Assembly: GCA_965221175.1 (NCBI GenBank)
Contig: OZ244867.1
Coordinates: 2,108,001 to 2,172,000 of the forward strand
Origin: JAJDZL01 sp965221175
Lineage (GTDB): Bacteria > Pseudomonadota > Gammaproteobacteria > Arenicellales > JAJDZL01
Direction: 5' to 3'
DNA: 64,000 nt
Numbering within the stretch: the first letter of the stretch is position 1; each line of letters starts with the position of its first letter. The translations under genes were made by a program, and so were the position numbers. Shown here one piece after another: positions 54,216-63,615 of this stretch. The notes under the pieces are model-generated. The model searched no databases. It saw only the letters and a list, made by a program, of their open reading frames with translations, and had not been told where the DNA came from.

Positions 54216-54767
54216 TTACTGAATTTCTTCACTCGTCCGGGTTTCTGTCCAGAGCCGATTCGTGACCACATAGAACGGTATCAGCAGGAATATCGCAACC
54301 ACAATCTTAACCGCGTAGTCGCCCAGCGCCCAAGTCACCCACGGCAACCCGGTACCTGCGAATGAGACACCATAGAAAATGGCAGTATCCACAACCGATG
54401 CGATACTAGACGAGATTAGTGGTGCATGCCACCAGTTTCGATGCTTCAGACGATCAAATATGCCAATGTCTGTCAGCTGACCGACAATGAAAGCAATACC
54501 CGAACCCAATGCAATACGAGGCGATGCCAACCAGTACGACATGACTAGCGCTGTAAAAAAGCTGATGTAAGCGACATTTCTTGCTTTGGAAGCGCCGAGT
54601 CTGCGATTTACCACATCCGCCACAAAAAAGGTGATTGGGAATGTAAAGTGTCCCCAGGTAAGCCAGTTGTTGATAGGATATGCGACCAGAATATTGGAAG
54701 CAGTAATCACTACCGCCATGGCAATGACCCCCCAAATTACTCCGCGAAAACCCGCTGGTGCCTGCAT
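54216..54767 (-). CDS. Queuosine precursor transporter (VUT/YhhQ family)
   Basis: A 183-residue membrane protein of the former DUF165 group with about six hydrophobic segments. Motifs include WLTWGHFTFPITFFVADVVN, GSGIAFIVGQLTDIGIFDRL, NWWHAPLISSSIASVVDTAI and LPWVTWALGDYAVKI. Homolog YhhQ imports preQ0/preQ1. No queuosine-pathway gene is adjacent and no preQ1 riboswitch was spotted upstream. Its start lies 24 bp after the M23 peptidase stop on the same strand. Confidence 0.85.
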   Translation of the reverse strand: MQAPAGFRGVIWGVIAMAVVITASNILVAYPINNWLTWGHFTFPITFFVADVVNRRLGASKARNVAYISFFTALVMSYWLASPRIALGSGIAFIVGQLTDIGIFDRLKHRNWWHAPLISSSIASVVDTAIFYGVSFAGTGLPWVTWALGDYAVKIVVAIFLLIPFYVVTNRLWTETRTSEEIQ

Positions 54768-54791
54768 GATGAAACTGGCTGCTAGTAGAGC

Positions 54792-55679
54792 TTATTCATT
54801 GGCTGGCATATCGCCGACGATGAGCTGCGCGTCAAGTCTGACTGAAAACAGATTGATGCGCCAGTCCAGATGGGGTCCGGTACTCCGTCCCGACGATCCG
54901 ACCGTCGCGATTATCTGATTTTTCTTCACATAGTCCCCTGTTCTCACCAAAATACTGTCGAGATGCAGAAACGCCGACGATAATCCGTGTCCATGATCGA
55001 TCACCATAGTCGCACCGGAAAAAAACATGTCCGGATGAGCCACTGTCACAATGCCGGATGCAGGTGCCTGAACTGGCGTTCCAGCAGGAGCGTGAATATC
55101 GATGCCGTAGTGGGGGCGTCGCGGTTCGCCGTTCAGAATACGCTGACTTCCGTAAACACCGGTGATGATGCCATGCACCGGCCAGTCGATTCTTTCAAGA
55201 AAATCAGTTCGAGCATCGTCGATTGTGCGCGCTTTGCGTATCACCGCTACATCTTCTCGGATTCGCTGCAGATCTTCTTCCGCAATATGAACCTTACTGG
55301 GCTCGAGGCCGTCAATTCGTTGAATGTCGTAACTTCGCTTGGCAATCTCGATTTCGCTGTCGAACTGGGTGCCATCTGGATGCACAACGGACAATGACCA
55401 AAAAAGTTTAGCATCGCGGCCGAATCCCAACAAGAAATTGCCTGCCTCAGAAACCCGCACCGGCATTTCATCCAGGGATACTATGGCACCCGGAACGGTA
55501 ATTCCGATGAGCAAACCACCTTGAGTGAAATCGCCTTCCAGTGACGCACCCCGCGTTGGATCAAACGAAGTGTCTGCAAACACTTGCAAACTGAGTGCGG
55601 CTGCAGCAAAAAATAGAAATAAACGAACAAATTTGAAAACCACTTTAACTCTCAATTCAAGAATATGAGCAAACAGCAT
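54792..55679 (-). CDS. Secreted M23-family (LytM) metallopeptidase
   Basis: A 295-residue exported peptidase. An N-terminal hydrophobic segment (FKFVRLFLFFAAAALSLQVF) serves as signal peptide or anchor. The LytM domain in the last 130 residues has all zinc-site motifs: RRPHYGIDIHAPAGTPVQAP (H-x3-D), SSAFLHLDSILVRTGDYVKK and GRSTGPHLDWRINL (H-x-D/H). It likely trims peptidoglycan peptide bridges or activates amidases. It precedes the queuosine transporter gene. Confidence 0.87.
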   Translation of the reverse strand: MLFAHILELRVKVVFKFVRLFLFFAAAALSLQVFADTSFDPTRGASLEGDFTQGGLLIGITVPGAIVSLDEMPVRVSEAGNFLLGFGRDAKLFWSLSVVHPDGTQFDSEIEIAKRSYDIQRIDGLEPSKVHIAEEDLQRIREDVAVIRKARTIDDARTDFLERIDWPVHGIITGVYGSQRILNGEPRRPHYGIDIHAPAGTPVQAPASGIVTVAHPDMFFSGATMVIDHGHGLSSAFLHLDSILVRTGDYVKKNQIIATVGSSGRSTGPHLDWRINLFSVRLDAQLIVGDMPANE

Positions 55680-55790
55680 AAATTGAAATCCAGTTTGACG
55701 AAGTGCCCTGGATTCAGAAAAAACATTGGGTTAGCGCTGGGATTCCAATAACACCAGCTTTGAAAAAAATTTGTACTGGTTGACCGAATA

Positions 55791-57176
55791 TTATACGGAT
55801 AGCATCAGCCTCTTGAGTTCATCTGGATTTTTTGAAATTCGTCGATACTTCTCAGGCAATTCAAGCAACCCATTCAATTGAGCAGGCATGGAAACAGGCT
55901 TGTTGATGGATCGTTCAATAGTGTCGGAAAATTTAGCCGGATGGGCAGTAGAAATGACCACCAAAGGTGTATTGGAGCTTTTCGTGACTTGGTCCACAGC
56001 TGCCAGTGCAACGGCAGTATGAGGGTCAACAATAGTGCCGGTTTCCGAATACTGACGCGAAATTGCTTCCCGAGTTTCCTTGTCGTTCACTCGGAACGCG
56101 CTAAAGTAGTTGCGAGCGCGATCCAGAATACGGGGTACAACACGAAACTGTCCTGTTTCGGAAAGCTGTTCCATCAAACTGGAAACGTGCTCGCCATCCC
56201 GATCCAGCAGTTCAAACAAGAATCTCTCGAAATTGCTGGAAACTTCAATATCCATGCTTGGAGTGACAGTTTGTTTGACGCCCTGTTTTCTCATGATACC
56301 GGTTTCAAAGAAACGGGTCAGAATATCATTTTCATTGGAGCAGACGACGATCTGTTCAATTGGAAGCCCCATGCGCGAAGCGGCATATCCGGCAAATACA
56401 TTTCCGAAATTTCCAGTTGGCACAGCAAATGAAACTGGAGATTCGATGGCTCCCAACTGAATCGCAGCGTAAAAGTAGTACACAACCTGTGCAGCGATTC
56501 TTCCCCAGTTGATTGAGTTGACGGCGCCTAAAGACCGATCTCTTCGTACCTCGGCATCGTTGAAAATGGCCTTTACGATCGCCTGACAGTCATCGAATGT
56601 TCCGTCGACCGCATAGTTGTATATGTTTCGGTCCTGATTGGTTGTCATTTGCCGGCGCTGCATGTCTGAGACTCGCTGAAACGGATGCAGCATGAAAAGA
56701 TCAATCGTCGAGCGTCCGGCAACCGCGTTAATTGCGGCAGAACCCGTATCGCCGGATGTCGCTCCGACGATGGTTATGTGTTCCTCACGTCTTTTCAGAC
56801 TCCAGTCCATAAACCTTCCAAGAAACTGAAGGGCATAGTCCTTGAAAGACAGAGTTGGCCCATGGAACAGTTCAAGAATATGAAGCCCCGGTTTGATCTC
56901 CTGAAGTGGTGCAATCTGCGGGTGATCGAAATTTGAATAGGCAGAACTCATCAGCTCTCTCAGTTCTGCTGGAGACAGATTGGTACCCGTAAAACGGCTA
57001 ACCACCTGCACTGCAAGTTCGGTATAGGTCAATTCCTTGAATGATTTCAACTCCTCGCAGCCAAAAGCAGGCCATGTTTTAGGAATGTAGAGCCCACCGT
57101 CCGATGCCAATCCACAGGTAGCGGCTTGTTCAAAATCCAGTTCAAGTGCTTGTGCGCGCGTACTGACGTATTTCAT
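55791..57176 (-). CDS. thrC: Threonine synthase
   Basis: A 461-residue PLP enzyme converting O-phosphohomoserine to threonine. K112 in GPTLSFKDYALQFLGR binds PLP. VGATSGDTGSAAINAVAG forms the phosphate loop, and VPTGNFGNVFAGYAA supports the fold. The length fits the longer class found in proteobacteria. It stands alone; hom and thrB are not in the window and no leader peptide or attenuator was evident. Confidence 0.93.
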   Translation of the reverse strand: MKYVSTRAQALELDFEQAATCGLASDGGLYIPKTWPAFGCEELKSFKELTYTELAVQVVSRFTGTNLSPAELRELMSSAYSNFDHPQIAPLQEIKPGLHILELFHGPTLSFKDYALQFLGRFMDWSLKRREEHITIVGATSGDTGSAAINAVAGRSTIDLFMLHPFQRVSDMQRRQMTTNQDRNIYNYAVDGTFDDCQAIVKAIFNDAEVRRDRSLGAVNSINWGRIAAQVVYYFYAAIQLGAIESPVSFAVPTGNFGNVFAGYAASRMGLPIEQIVVCSNENDILTRFFETGIMRKQGVKQTVTPSMDIEVSSNFERFLFELLDRDGEHVSSLMEQLSETGQFRVVPRILDRARNYFSAFRVNDKETREAISRQYSETGTIVDPHTAVALAAVDQVTKSSNTPLVVISTAHPAKFSDTIERSINKPVSMPAQLNGLLELPEKYRRISKNPDELKRLMLSV

Positions 57177-57543
57177 TGCGACAATATTTGAGTGTCAGGG
57201 AGTGAAATCAAAATCTGTGGAACCGTATCGCGTGATTATATGGGCAATTGATTGCAGCAATTGAATCCCCAAAGCATGCATTGCGATTGATAATTCTTTA
57301 ATCACACCGAACTGCGCCAGTCAGTGCTATAAATTTCTGTTCAAGTGTTATACTGAAAAATCGAAGCATTCCCACAACCAGCTTCTGTGGATGAGTACAC
57401 ATTACTGTCGTCATTCGTTGTCATGGATATGCATGCTGGCTGAATCATCGTGCTTTTCAGAATTGATTGTCGATGATGGCTTTGTAATAGATTCAGCTCT
57501 GACGAATTCTGTCCGAGCGATTGATAAAAATTTTGGAGAATTA
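57177..57543. other. Intergenic between thrC and the amino-acid ABC operon
   Basis: About 367 bp with divergent promoters expected. TATACT at 57350-57355 is a possible -10 element for the ABC operon. The binding-protein frame is open up to 57391, but that part lacks signal-peptide character and is better seen as untranslated leader. Confidence 0.4.
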
Positions 57544-58383
57544 ATGATGTTAAAAAAAATGATTGCCGCCTTTGCATTGGCTGCATTTACAGTCGGCAGT
57601 GCGGGTACCGCAACAGCGGAATGCACGAATGATGTCTGGAAAAAGGTGATGGACCGTGACACCGTCGTCATCGGTGTCAAAGCTGACTACAAACCATGGG
57701 GATTTCGGGACTCCGACGGAAGTATTGTCGGAATGGAAATTGACATGGCAATGGACGTTGGTGCAACAATGGGCGTTGCAGTAGAACTAGTAGCAGTCCA
57801 GTCATCCAACCGTATGCAATTTCTGGAAACAGGCAAAACCGACATGTTCATCGCAACCATGTCAGATCGTGCCGACCGCAGAAAAATTGTTGGAATTCCG
57901 CAACCCCCCTATTACACTTCAGGAACCAACATCATGTCTCCAAAGGCACTCGGGTTCACGAATTGGGAGGAGCTGCGGGGTAAATCAGTGTGCGGCAAAC
58001 AAGGCGCTTTCTACAACAAGATTGTCACCGAGCGATATGGTGTGAATGTAGTGGCATTTACGGGCAATGCCGAAGCCAAACAAGCTTTGCGCGACAAAAA
58101 ATGCGTCGCGTGGGTATACGACGATTCATCGATAGGTTCCGACCTCGCGTCCGGAGACTACGATGAATTTGAAATGCCGCTCATGTCCGAAGATGACAAC
58201 CCGTGGGGATTGGCAGTGCCGCTCGCGGAGAACGATTGCATTTTCGGCCGTTTCATGTCCGGTATGATCCACAACTGGCATCAAAGCGGACAGTTGATTG
58301 AGTGGGAGAAAAAGTGGGGCATCAAGCCGACTGTATTTCTCGCAAAATATAACGAAAATTACAAAGACTGGCTTGCCGAATAG
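57544..58383 (+). CDS. Polar amino-acid ABC transporter substrate-binding protein (family 3)
   Basis: A 279-residue periplasmic binding protein. The start at ATG 57544 is chosen because a GGAG ribosome site (57535-57538) precedes it and a signal peptide follows (KKMIAAFALAAFTVGSAG). The mature part shows GVKADYKPWGFRDSDGSIVG and MEIDMAMDV, the typical SBP_bac_3 opening. It is followed by a stem-loop and then two permeases and an ATPase in the same orientation, so it feeds a complete importer. Glutamate/glutamine-type ligands are usual, but specificity is not readable. Confidence 0.87.
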   Translation: MMLKKMIAAFALAAFTVGSAGTATAECTNDVWKKVMDRDTVVIGVKADYKPWGFRDSDGSIVGMEIDMAMDVGATMGVAVELVAVQSSNRMQFLETGKTDMFIATMSDRADRRKIVGIPQPPYYTSGTNIMSPKALGFTNWEELRGKSVCGKQGAFYNKIVTERYGVNVVAFTGNAEAKQALRDKKCVAWVYDDSSIGSDLASGDYDEFEMPLMSEDDNPWGLAVPLAENDCIFGRFMSGMIHNWHQSGQLIEWEKKWGIKPTVFLAKYNENYKDWLAE

Positions 58384-58389
58384 AGAATT

Positions 58390-58429
58390 CAGATGCTGGT
58401 GGCGGTGCTAAATCCGTCACCAGCATCTG
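58390..58429 (+). promoter_or_regulatory. Intercistronic stem-loop after the binding-protein gene
   Basis: CAGATGCTGGTG at 58390-58401 pairs perfectly over 12 bp with CACCAGCATCTG at 58418-58429. No T-run follows, so it is more likely a processing or stabilising structure. It would allow more binding protein than membrane subunits, as in other ABC operons. Confidence 0.6.
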
Positions 58430-58464
58430 CCTGTTGCGTGAGCGACGCACCTCGTCCAATCTAG

Positions 58465-59229
58465 ATGATTGAAGTAATCACGTCGTTTTTCGTCCAGCTT
58501 GCTGAGGACTATCCGCGCTGGAACTTTATATTTTTCTATAACGAGTTCCAGTGGTGGCGCCTAGTCGGTGGCTTGAAGATGACAATTCTGCTGTCTGTCG
58601 CCTGCGTCATTTTATCGGTCATACTCGGCGTGGTAGGCGCTTGGTTGCAGGGTTCTTCAAAACGCTGGGTGCGACTTCTGGTACAGGGATACATCCAGTT
58701 CTTCCGCAACACCCCGCCTTTCGTGCAACTGCTGTTCTTTTACTTTGCGTTAGGACAGATTACCCCTACAGTTACCGGACCCGATGGCTGGACCGAGGTG
58801 CCACTGATTTCCAATGTCGGTTGGGCCATTATTTCGCTGTCATTTTTTGCGGGATCGTTCAACGTGGAAATCTTTCGTGCCGGCATTGAAGCGGTACCCG
58901 AATCAACCCGCGAAGCAGCCGATGCACTAGGGTACTCGCGGCTCCAGTCTTATGTCGAACTAGTACTGCCACTCGCGTTTCGGGTCTCTCTTCCAGCACT
59001 GAACAATAATCTCGTCAATTTGATCAAGACTACAACGCAGGCAATCGGCATTGCCGTGCCGGAACTCTTGTATGAATGCGTTGGAATCTGGAACGATTAT
59101 CCTAGCGCGCTGTATCCGACGATGACGGTATTGTTCGTAGTTTTCATTTTGTTGGTCGGCGTACTCGTGAGCGGCATGAATCGATGGGAGAAAGCCATTC
59201 GCATACCCGGCTACGGAATTTCCGCGTGA
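58465..59229 (+). CDS. Amino-acid ABC transporter permease, first subunit
   Basis: A 254-residue HisM/GlnP-type permease with about five hydrophobic segments. It has the EAA loop STREAADALGYSRLQSYVEL with AGSFNVEIFRAGIEAVPE just before it. It overlaps the second permease start by 4 bp. Complete, with a normal length for the family. Confidence 0.86.
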   Translation: MIEVITSFFVQLAEDYPRWNFIFFYNEFQWWRLVGGLKMTILLSVACVILSVILGVVGAWLQGSSKRWVRLLVQGYIQFFRNTPPFVQLLFFYFALGQITPTVTGPDGWTEVPLISNVGWAIISLSFFAGSFNVEIFRAGIEAVPESTREAADALGYSRLQSYVELVLPLAFRVSLPALNNNLVNLIKTTTQAIGIAVPELLYECVGIWNDYPSALYPTMTVLFVVFILLVGVLVSGMNRWEKAIRIPGYGISA

Positions 59230-60119
59230 ATAATCAGCGAATTCCAGGGATTCACGCTACGGCGACGACCGATTTGCCGGTATTGTTGCCGTTTCGTTAC
59301 CGAACTGTAAATGAGATCAATGCAGTCGGATTTAGTGCTTGGCTTGTGTCAGCGTCACCATGGCTGATGTTGGCTTCACTTGCACTGCTGGTGATATGGC
59401 CGTTGACTGCGTTGGCAGCTGGCTACGACTACGGAGACGCAACGCGGGCGTTGATCAAGTGGTTGCCATTTTTGGTGGTCGGAGGGTTTCTTTTCAATCT
59501 CCTGATCTCACTACTGACGATGCTGCTCGGTACGATTGCCGGAATTGTATTGGGACTAGCGCAGATATCTCCAATCTGGCTGCTTCGGGTATCCGCTAAA
59601 TTTGCAACTCAGCTATTTCGCAATTCACCGTGGCTGGTGTTGCTGTTTATTGTTTTGCTTGCGCTGCCGTTCGAGATTGTAATTGGTGATTTGATCATCA
59701 CCGTTCCAGATTGGGTAAAGGCAGTATTCGGACTGTCTTTGCCGATTATGGCCAACATATCAGAAGTAGTACGTGGCGCAATCCTATCTGTTCCGACCGG
59801 TCAGTGGGAAGCTGCCGAATCTCTGGCATTCAGTCGACGACAGACTCTTTGGCAAATTGTGCTGCCGCAGTGCTTCAAGCGAATGATTCCACCTTGGATG
59901 AACTGGTATGCGATTCTAACCATGGCTACTCCACTGTGCTCCTTACTCGGTGTGGAGGAGCTGATCACTTTGAGCAGACAGGCGATTGAAGCCGAGAACA
60001 ATCATCCGGAACTTCTGGTACCTTTCTACAGTTTTGCTCTGCTAATCTTTTTTGCCTACTGCTACCCCATCGCAAGATTGACAATTAGGTTGGAAAATCG
60101 ATATACGGTTAAACTATGA
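59226..60119 (+). CDS. Amino-acid ABC transporter permease, second subunit
   Basis: A 297-residue permease from GTG 59226, chosen because the codon overlaps the TGA of the first permease (GTGA). The frame is open for 14 more codons upstream but these lie inside the neighbour. ANISEVVRGAILSVPTGQWE and AAESLAFSRRQTLWQIVLPQ form the EAA loop. The longer N-terminus with an extra hydrophobic segment is typical of the second subunit. The ATPase follows 42 bp later. Confidence 0.85.
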   Translation: MNNQRIPGIHATATTDLPVLLPFRYRTVNEINAVGFSAWLVSASPWLMLASLALLVIWPLTALAAGYDYGDATRALIKWLPFLVVGGFLFNLLISLLTMLLGTIAGIVLGLAQISPIWLLRVSAKFATQLFRNSPWLVLLFIVLLALPFEIVIGDLIITVPDWVKAVFGLSLPIMANISEVVRGAILSVPTGQWEAAESLAFSRRQTLWQIVLPQCFKRMIPPWMNWYAILTMATPLCSLLGVEELITLSRQAIEAENNHPELLVPFYSFALLIFFAYCYPIARLTIRLENRYTVKL

Positions 60120-60161
60120 CGAATTGCAATTCTGAATCTAACAGGTCCTTGTTGTAAAGCC

Positions 60162-60908
60162 ATGAGCTGGACAGAAGCTGAACCCATTGTTTCCTTAAAA
60201 GACGTACACAAGTCTTTTGGCAACCTGGAAGTCTTGAAGGGAATATCAATTGACGTGATGAAGGGCGAAGTGGTTTGCATTATTGGTCCTTCGGGATCAG
60301 GAAAATCAACGCTGATTCGCTGTATCAATGCATTAAATGATATTCAGTCCGGTTCAATCACTGTTGAGGGGCAAGAAGTCCATGATCCAAAACTCGATAA
60401 ACTTGAACTGCGAAAGAAAGTAGGCATGGTGTTTCAACAGTACAACCTTTTCCCGCACCGTACCGCTCTGCAAAACATTATGATGGCGCCAATAAAAGTG
60501 TTAAAACAAGACCCGGATGAAGTCCGGAAACGAGCGAGGAATTTGTTGGAACGGGTTAATCTCACCGGCAAAGAAGACAGTTATCCTGGCGAGTTATCCG
60601 GAGGCCAACAGCAACGAGTTGCCATCGCTCGATCGCTTGCAATGAATCCAATTGTCATGTTGTTTGACGAAGTTACAGCAGCACTGGATCCGGAAACTGT
60701 AAAAGAGGTGCTGACTACAATCAAGGATCTGGCGCGGGACGGTATGACCTGCATACTTGTCACGCATGAAATGGGATTTGCGAGAGAGCTTGCCGATTGC
60801 ATCTACTTTACAGATCGCGGCGTTATTGTGGAGCAAGGACCGCCGTCGACTTTCTTTACCGAAGCACGCGACCCCAGAACACGGGAATTTCTCAGTCAGA
60901 TTCTGTGA
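60162..60908 (+). CDS. Amino-acid ABC transporter ATP-binding protein (GlnQ-like)
   Basis: A 248-residue ATPase with Walker A GPSGSGKSTLIRCIN, signature ELSGGQQQRVAIARSLAMNP, Walker B VMLFDEVTAALDPE and switch VTHEMGFA, all of the GlnQ/HisP class. Q-loop QQYNLFPH is normal. It completes the four-gene importer and converges on a permease fragment. Confidence 0.9.
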   Translation: MSWTEAEPIVSLKDVHKSFGNLEVLKGISIDVMKGEVVCIIGPSGSGKSTLIRCINALNDIQSGSITVEGQEVHDPKLDKLELRKKVGMVFQQYNLFPHRTALQNIMMAPIKVLKQDPDEVRKRARNLLERVNLTGKEDSYPGELSGGQQQRVAIARSLAMNPIVMLFDEVTAALDPETVKEVLTTIKDLARDGMTCILVTHEMGFARELADCIYFTDRGVIVEQGPPSTFFTEARDPRTREFLSQIL

Positions 60909-60964
60909 TCTGAAATTTCATAAGACTTCGGGCTGCCGAATTGCGATCAGGCAAGCCCGTACAT

Positions 60965-61435
60965 TCACTTCCTGCGTTCCGCCCACTCCACTAGAAGCCG
61001 GTCTGCCGTTAATCCGATAAACACGACACAAAGCCCGATCCCCAAACCTTTGCCTCCATAGTTAAATGTCAGTGCCCGAAAAATTCCCTGCGACAGATCA
61101 ACAGTACCGATAGACCCGGCAATCATCACCATGAACAGTCCGAACATAAGCGTCTGATTTAGACCAAGGACAATCTCTGGCAACGCATCGTCCTCTTCCA
61201 CCAATCCTGAAAGACTGTATTGCAATTTCCGATCCCTCATCACCTGGTGCAGCTTGCGCTGCATCAACTGTGTGATTCGCCACTTACGCCAATCATCTAC
61301 GACAGCCGTGAAGCCGAAACACCTCCTTTGTCGGTGCTCATCAGGTAAATCGCTACTAACAATTTCGTCAGCGGCAATCGAGGGCAAAATTCCATGCCGA
61401 CTGTCACCGAAGTCTGATGTCGGCATTTTGTGCAC
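60965..61435 (-). pseudogene. Fragment of a glycine-betaine/proline-type ABC permease (ProW-like)
   Basis: The frame from GTG 61435 is 156 codons. Residues 88-156 match the C-terminal end of ProW-like permeases: ALPEIVLGLNQTLMFGLFMV, MIAGSIGT and a final helix LGIGLCVVFIGLTADRLLVE. The part before has no membrane segments and includes WRKWRITQLMQRKLHQVMRD. All upstream transmembrane segments of a real permease are missing, and there is no ATPase or binding protein. I regard it as a truncated relic, though expression is possible. Confidence 0.55.
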
Positions 61436-61805
61436 TGGTACAGATAGTTACATTATCAGTACATATGCTTGGTCATGCCCGCAACGCGGAAAGACAAAAC
61501 CATTAGATCATCGACAGCGAGGCAGTTCAGCGACACAGGCCGGTTCGATAGAATACTTCCTGCGCCAGTCCATGAAACTCGTGGGATTTTATTAAATGAT
61601 AGTGGTGAAAGACCTTTTTTTTTAATAAATTTAATGAGTTACGCTTGGAAATATAATATTATCGACACAAAATATTTACAGAAGCATGTAAATTTGTAAT
61701 CGTGCTTAATTCGTACTAAATCGGCGGAGAATCAATCTCGGATTAACAACATTAATCGGTGTGTAAGAATTTCTCCAACAAGTAAATATGATGGGGGAAA
61801 CTGAA
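61436..61805. other. AT-rich leader upstream of the AGCS symporter
   Basis: About 370 bp without a gene. A TTTTTTTTT run at 61615-61623 and strongly AT-rich sequence to 61720 are present. I looked for a glycine or lysine riboswitch core and did not find one. A purine-rich GGGGGAAA at 61793-61800 serves as the ribosome site for ATG 61806. Confidence 0.5.
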
Positions 61806-63197
61806 ATGGACCAACTGAATTCCATTATCAATTCTATAAATGCCTTTGCGTGGGGCCCTCCCATGCTGGGAATACTGGGGGTTACAGGCTTACTCCTCAC
61901 TCTCGGCTTGGTTTTCATGCCATGGCGCAAGGTTGCCTATGGTTTCAGACTGCTGTTTGATAAGAGCGATCCCGGCGGAGAAGGTGAAGTCAAACCGTTC
62001 AACGCACTGATGACAGCTCTGTCTGCCACGGTTGGAACTGGAAACATTGCCGGCGTTGCGACTGCCATCGCACTTGGCGGGCCGGGTGCCATATTCTATA
62101 TGTGGTTAATTGCTCTGTTCGGTATGGCTACGAAATATGCAGAAGCGGTGTGTGCTGTCACCTATCGCGAAGTCGATGCTACGGGTAAGTACGTCGGCGG
62201 CCCGATGTACTATCTGCGAAACGGTGTCGGCGAATTCGCTCCCGAACTTGGTAAGTGGCTTGGTTTGGCGTTTGCTGTTTTCGGAGCTGTCGCCGCATTT
62301 GGTATTGGCAATGCAGTTCAGGTCAATTCTATGGCTACCGCACTGGGCTCTAGTTTTAGCGTGCCAACCTGGATAACAGGTGCCGTGGTATCGGTATTGG
62401 TCGCATTCGTCATCCTCGGTGGCATTCGCCGTATCGGTGATGTCGCGGGTAAGTTGGTACCAGCAATGATCGTGCTTTATATCGGAGCCGCCCTGGTCAT
62501 CCTGATCATCAATATCACCAAAATTCCAGAAGCACTCGGCTTGATTTTCACGTATGCCTTCACCCCAGCTGCAGCCACTGGTGGTTTTGCTGGTGCAGCT
62601 GTCGCAGCAGCGATTCGATTCGGTGTCGCACGTGGCGTATTCTCGAATGAATCCGGCCTTGGGTCAGCGGCAATCGCGCATGCAGCGGCACAGACGAACA
62701 ACCCTGTTCGTCAAGGCATTATCGCCATGCTAGGAACTTTTATCGATACACTCGTGGTCTGCACAATGACAGCACTGGTCATCATTACGTCCGGTGCATG
62801 GATGGCAGTCGGGGCCGATGGCGGCGGATTAACCGGAGCCGTTTTAACATCAGCCAGCTTCCAAAACAGCATTGGCGGCGGTCAATATATCGTTACTATT
62901 GCACTTGTAGTGTTTGCTTTCACAACTATTCTAGGGTGGTCTTACTATGGCGAAAGATGCTGGCAGTACTTGTTTAGCGAGAAAAGCCTGATCATTTATC
63001 GTGCATTGTGGGTACTGGCCGCATTCAGTTTTGCGAACGTAAAGGTGGACTTTGTTTGGAATCTGTCAGACACACTGAATGGTCTTATGGCAGTACCGAA
63101 CTTAATTGGATTGCTGTTGCTCGCACCAATGGTATTCAAGGTTACGCGAGACTACTTTGAACAGGAGGGACGTCCTTTAGGACGAACTTCCAATTAA
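61806..63197 (+). CDS. Alanine/glycine:cation symporter (AGCS family)
   Basis: A 463-residue sodium- or proton-coupled amino-acid carrier. ATG 61806 is preferred over the in-frame ATG at 61788 because GGGGGAAA lies just ahead of it. Family motifs are ATVGTGNIAGVATAIALGGP, GAIFYMWLIALFGMATKYAE, and NESGLGSAAIAHAAAQTNNP. About eleven membrane segments. It probably takes up alanine or glycine. Monocistronic with its own downstream hairpin. Confidence 0.9.
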   Translation: MDQLNSIINSINAFAWGPPMLGILGVTGLLLTLGLVFMPWRKVAYGFRLLFDKSDPGGEGEVKPFNALMTALSATVGTGNIAGVATAIALGGPGAIFYMWLIALFGMATKYAEAVCAVTYREVDATGKYVGGPMYYLRNGVGEFAPELGKWLGLAFAVFGAVAAFGIGNAVQVNSMATALGSSFSVPTWITGAVVSVLVAFVILGGIRRIGDVAGKLVPAMIVLYIGAALVILIINITKIPEALGLIFTYAFTPAAATGGFAGAAVAAAIRFGVARGVFSNESGLGSAAIAHAAAQTNNPVRQGIIAMLGTFIDTLVVCTMTALVIITSGAWMAVGADGGGLTGAVLTSASFQNSIGGGQYIVTIALVVFAFTTILGWSYYGERCWQYLFSEKSLIIYRALWVLAAFSFANVKVDFVWNLSDTLNGLMAVPNLIGLLLLAPMVFKVTRDYFEQEGRPLGRTSN

Positions 63198-63216
63198 TTA
63201 GAAGCTATCAAAATTT

Positions 63217-63258
63217 CCTCGGCGCATCCGTCAAATACGGGGCGCCGAGGGCATTCTT
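63217..63258 (+). terminator. Hairpin after the AGCS gene
   Basis: CCTCGGCGC at 63217-63225 pairs with GCGCCGAGG at 63242-63250 over 9 bp, loop 16 nt. It is followed by GCATTCTTT rather than a clean T-run, so it is a reasonable but weak rho-independent terminator for the symporter gene. Confidence 0.5.
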
Positions 63259-63336
63259 TCCAACTGTGATGGCATCTGGATTAGGTGCCGGGCACAAATC
63301 GATTCAGTACCGAATCAGTCTGAGGAAAGGCATTTC

Positions 63337-63615
63337 CTATTTCTTGATTGGTTTCGCATAGGCTCCTACTTTTCTTGTGGCAATGCCTGCACCTACCGGC
63401 CTTTCAAGTATTTGCACGCCCGCCTCAACACGGTCAATCACTGGAACACCGGTATTAACCGTTAACCGCTTAACAAGGTCTGCCATTCCGACACGGCCAA
63501 GAATTACCGCTTCAATACGATTTTCATCAATGGAACGCTGAATTTCATCTAGAACCTGCAAATAGGCATCTGAACTATCCGTAGAAATTTCGAAGCGATT
63601 ACCAATTTGAACAGT
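63337..63615 (-). pseudogene. Aspartate/glutamate/hydantoin racemase, C-terminal fragment
   Basis: On the minus strand, in-frame codons after the livF stop read LTVQIGNRFEISTDSS and continue to EAVILGRVGMADLVKRLTVN and TGVPVIDRVEAGVQILE. This is the C-terminal half of the hydantoin-racemase-like family (usual total 220-240), with the LG-x-x-GMADL segment; the usual catalytic Cys of LGCAGM is replaced by Arg (LGRVGM). No ATG or GTG start with the missing N-terminal half exists because livF occupies it. A TTG at 63561 would give only 74 residues. Likely a relic. Confidence 0.5.

Noticed and set aside
61436..61805. Glycine riboswitch before the AGCS symporter
   Set aside because: The conserved core and paired-helix pattern could not be found in the leader.
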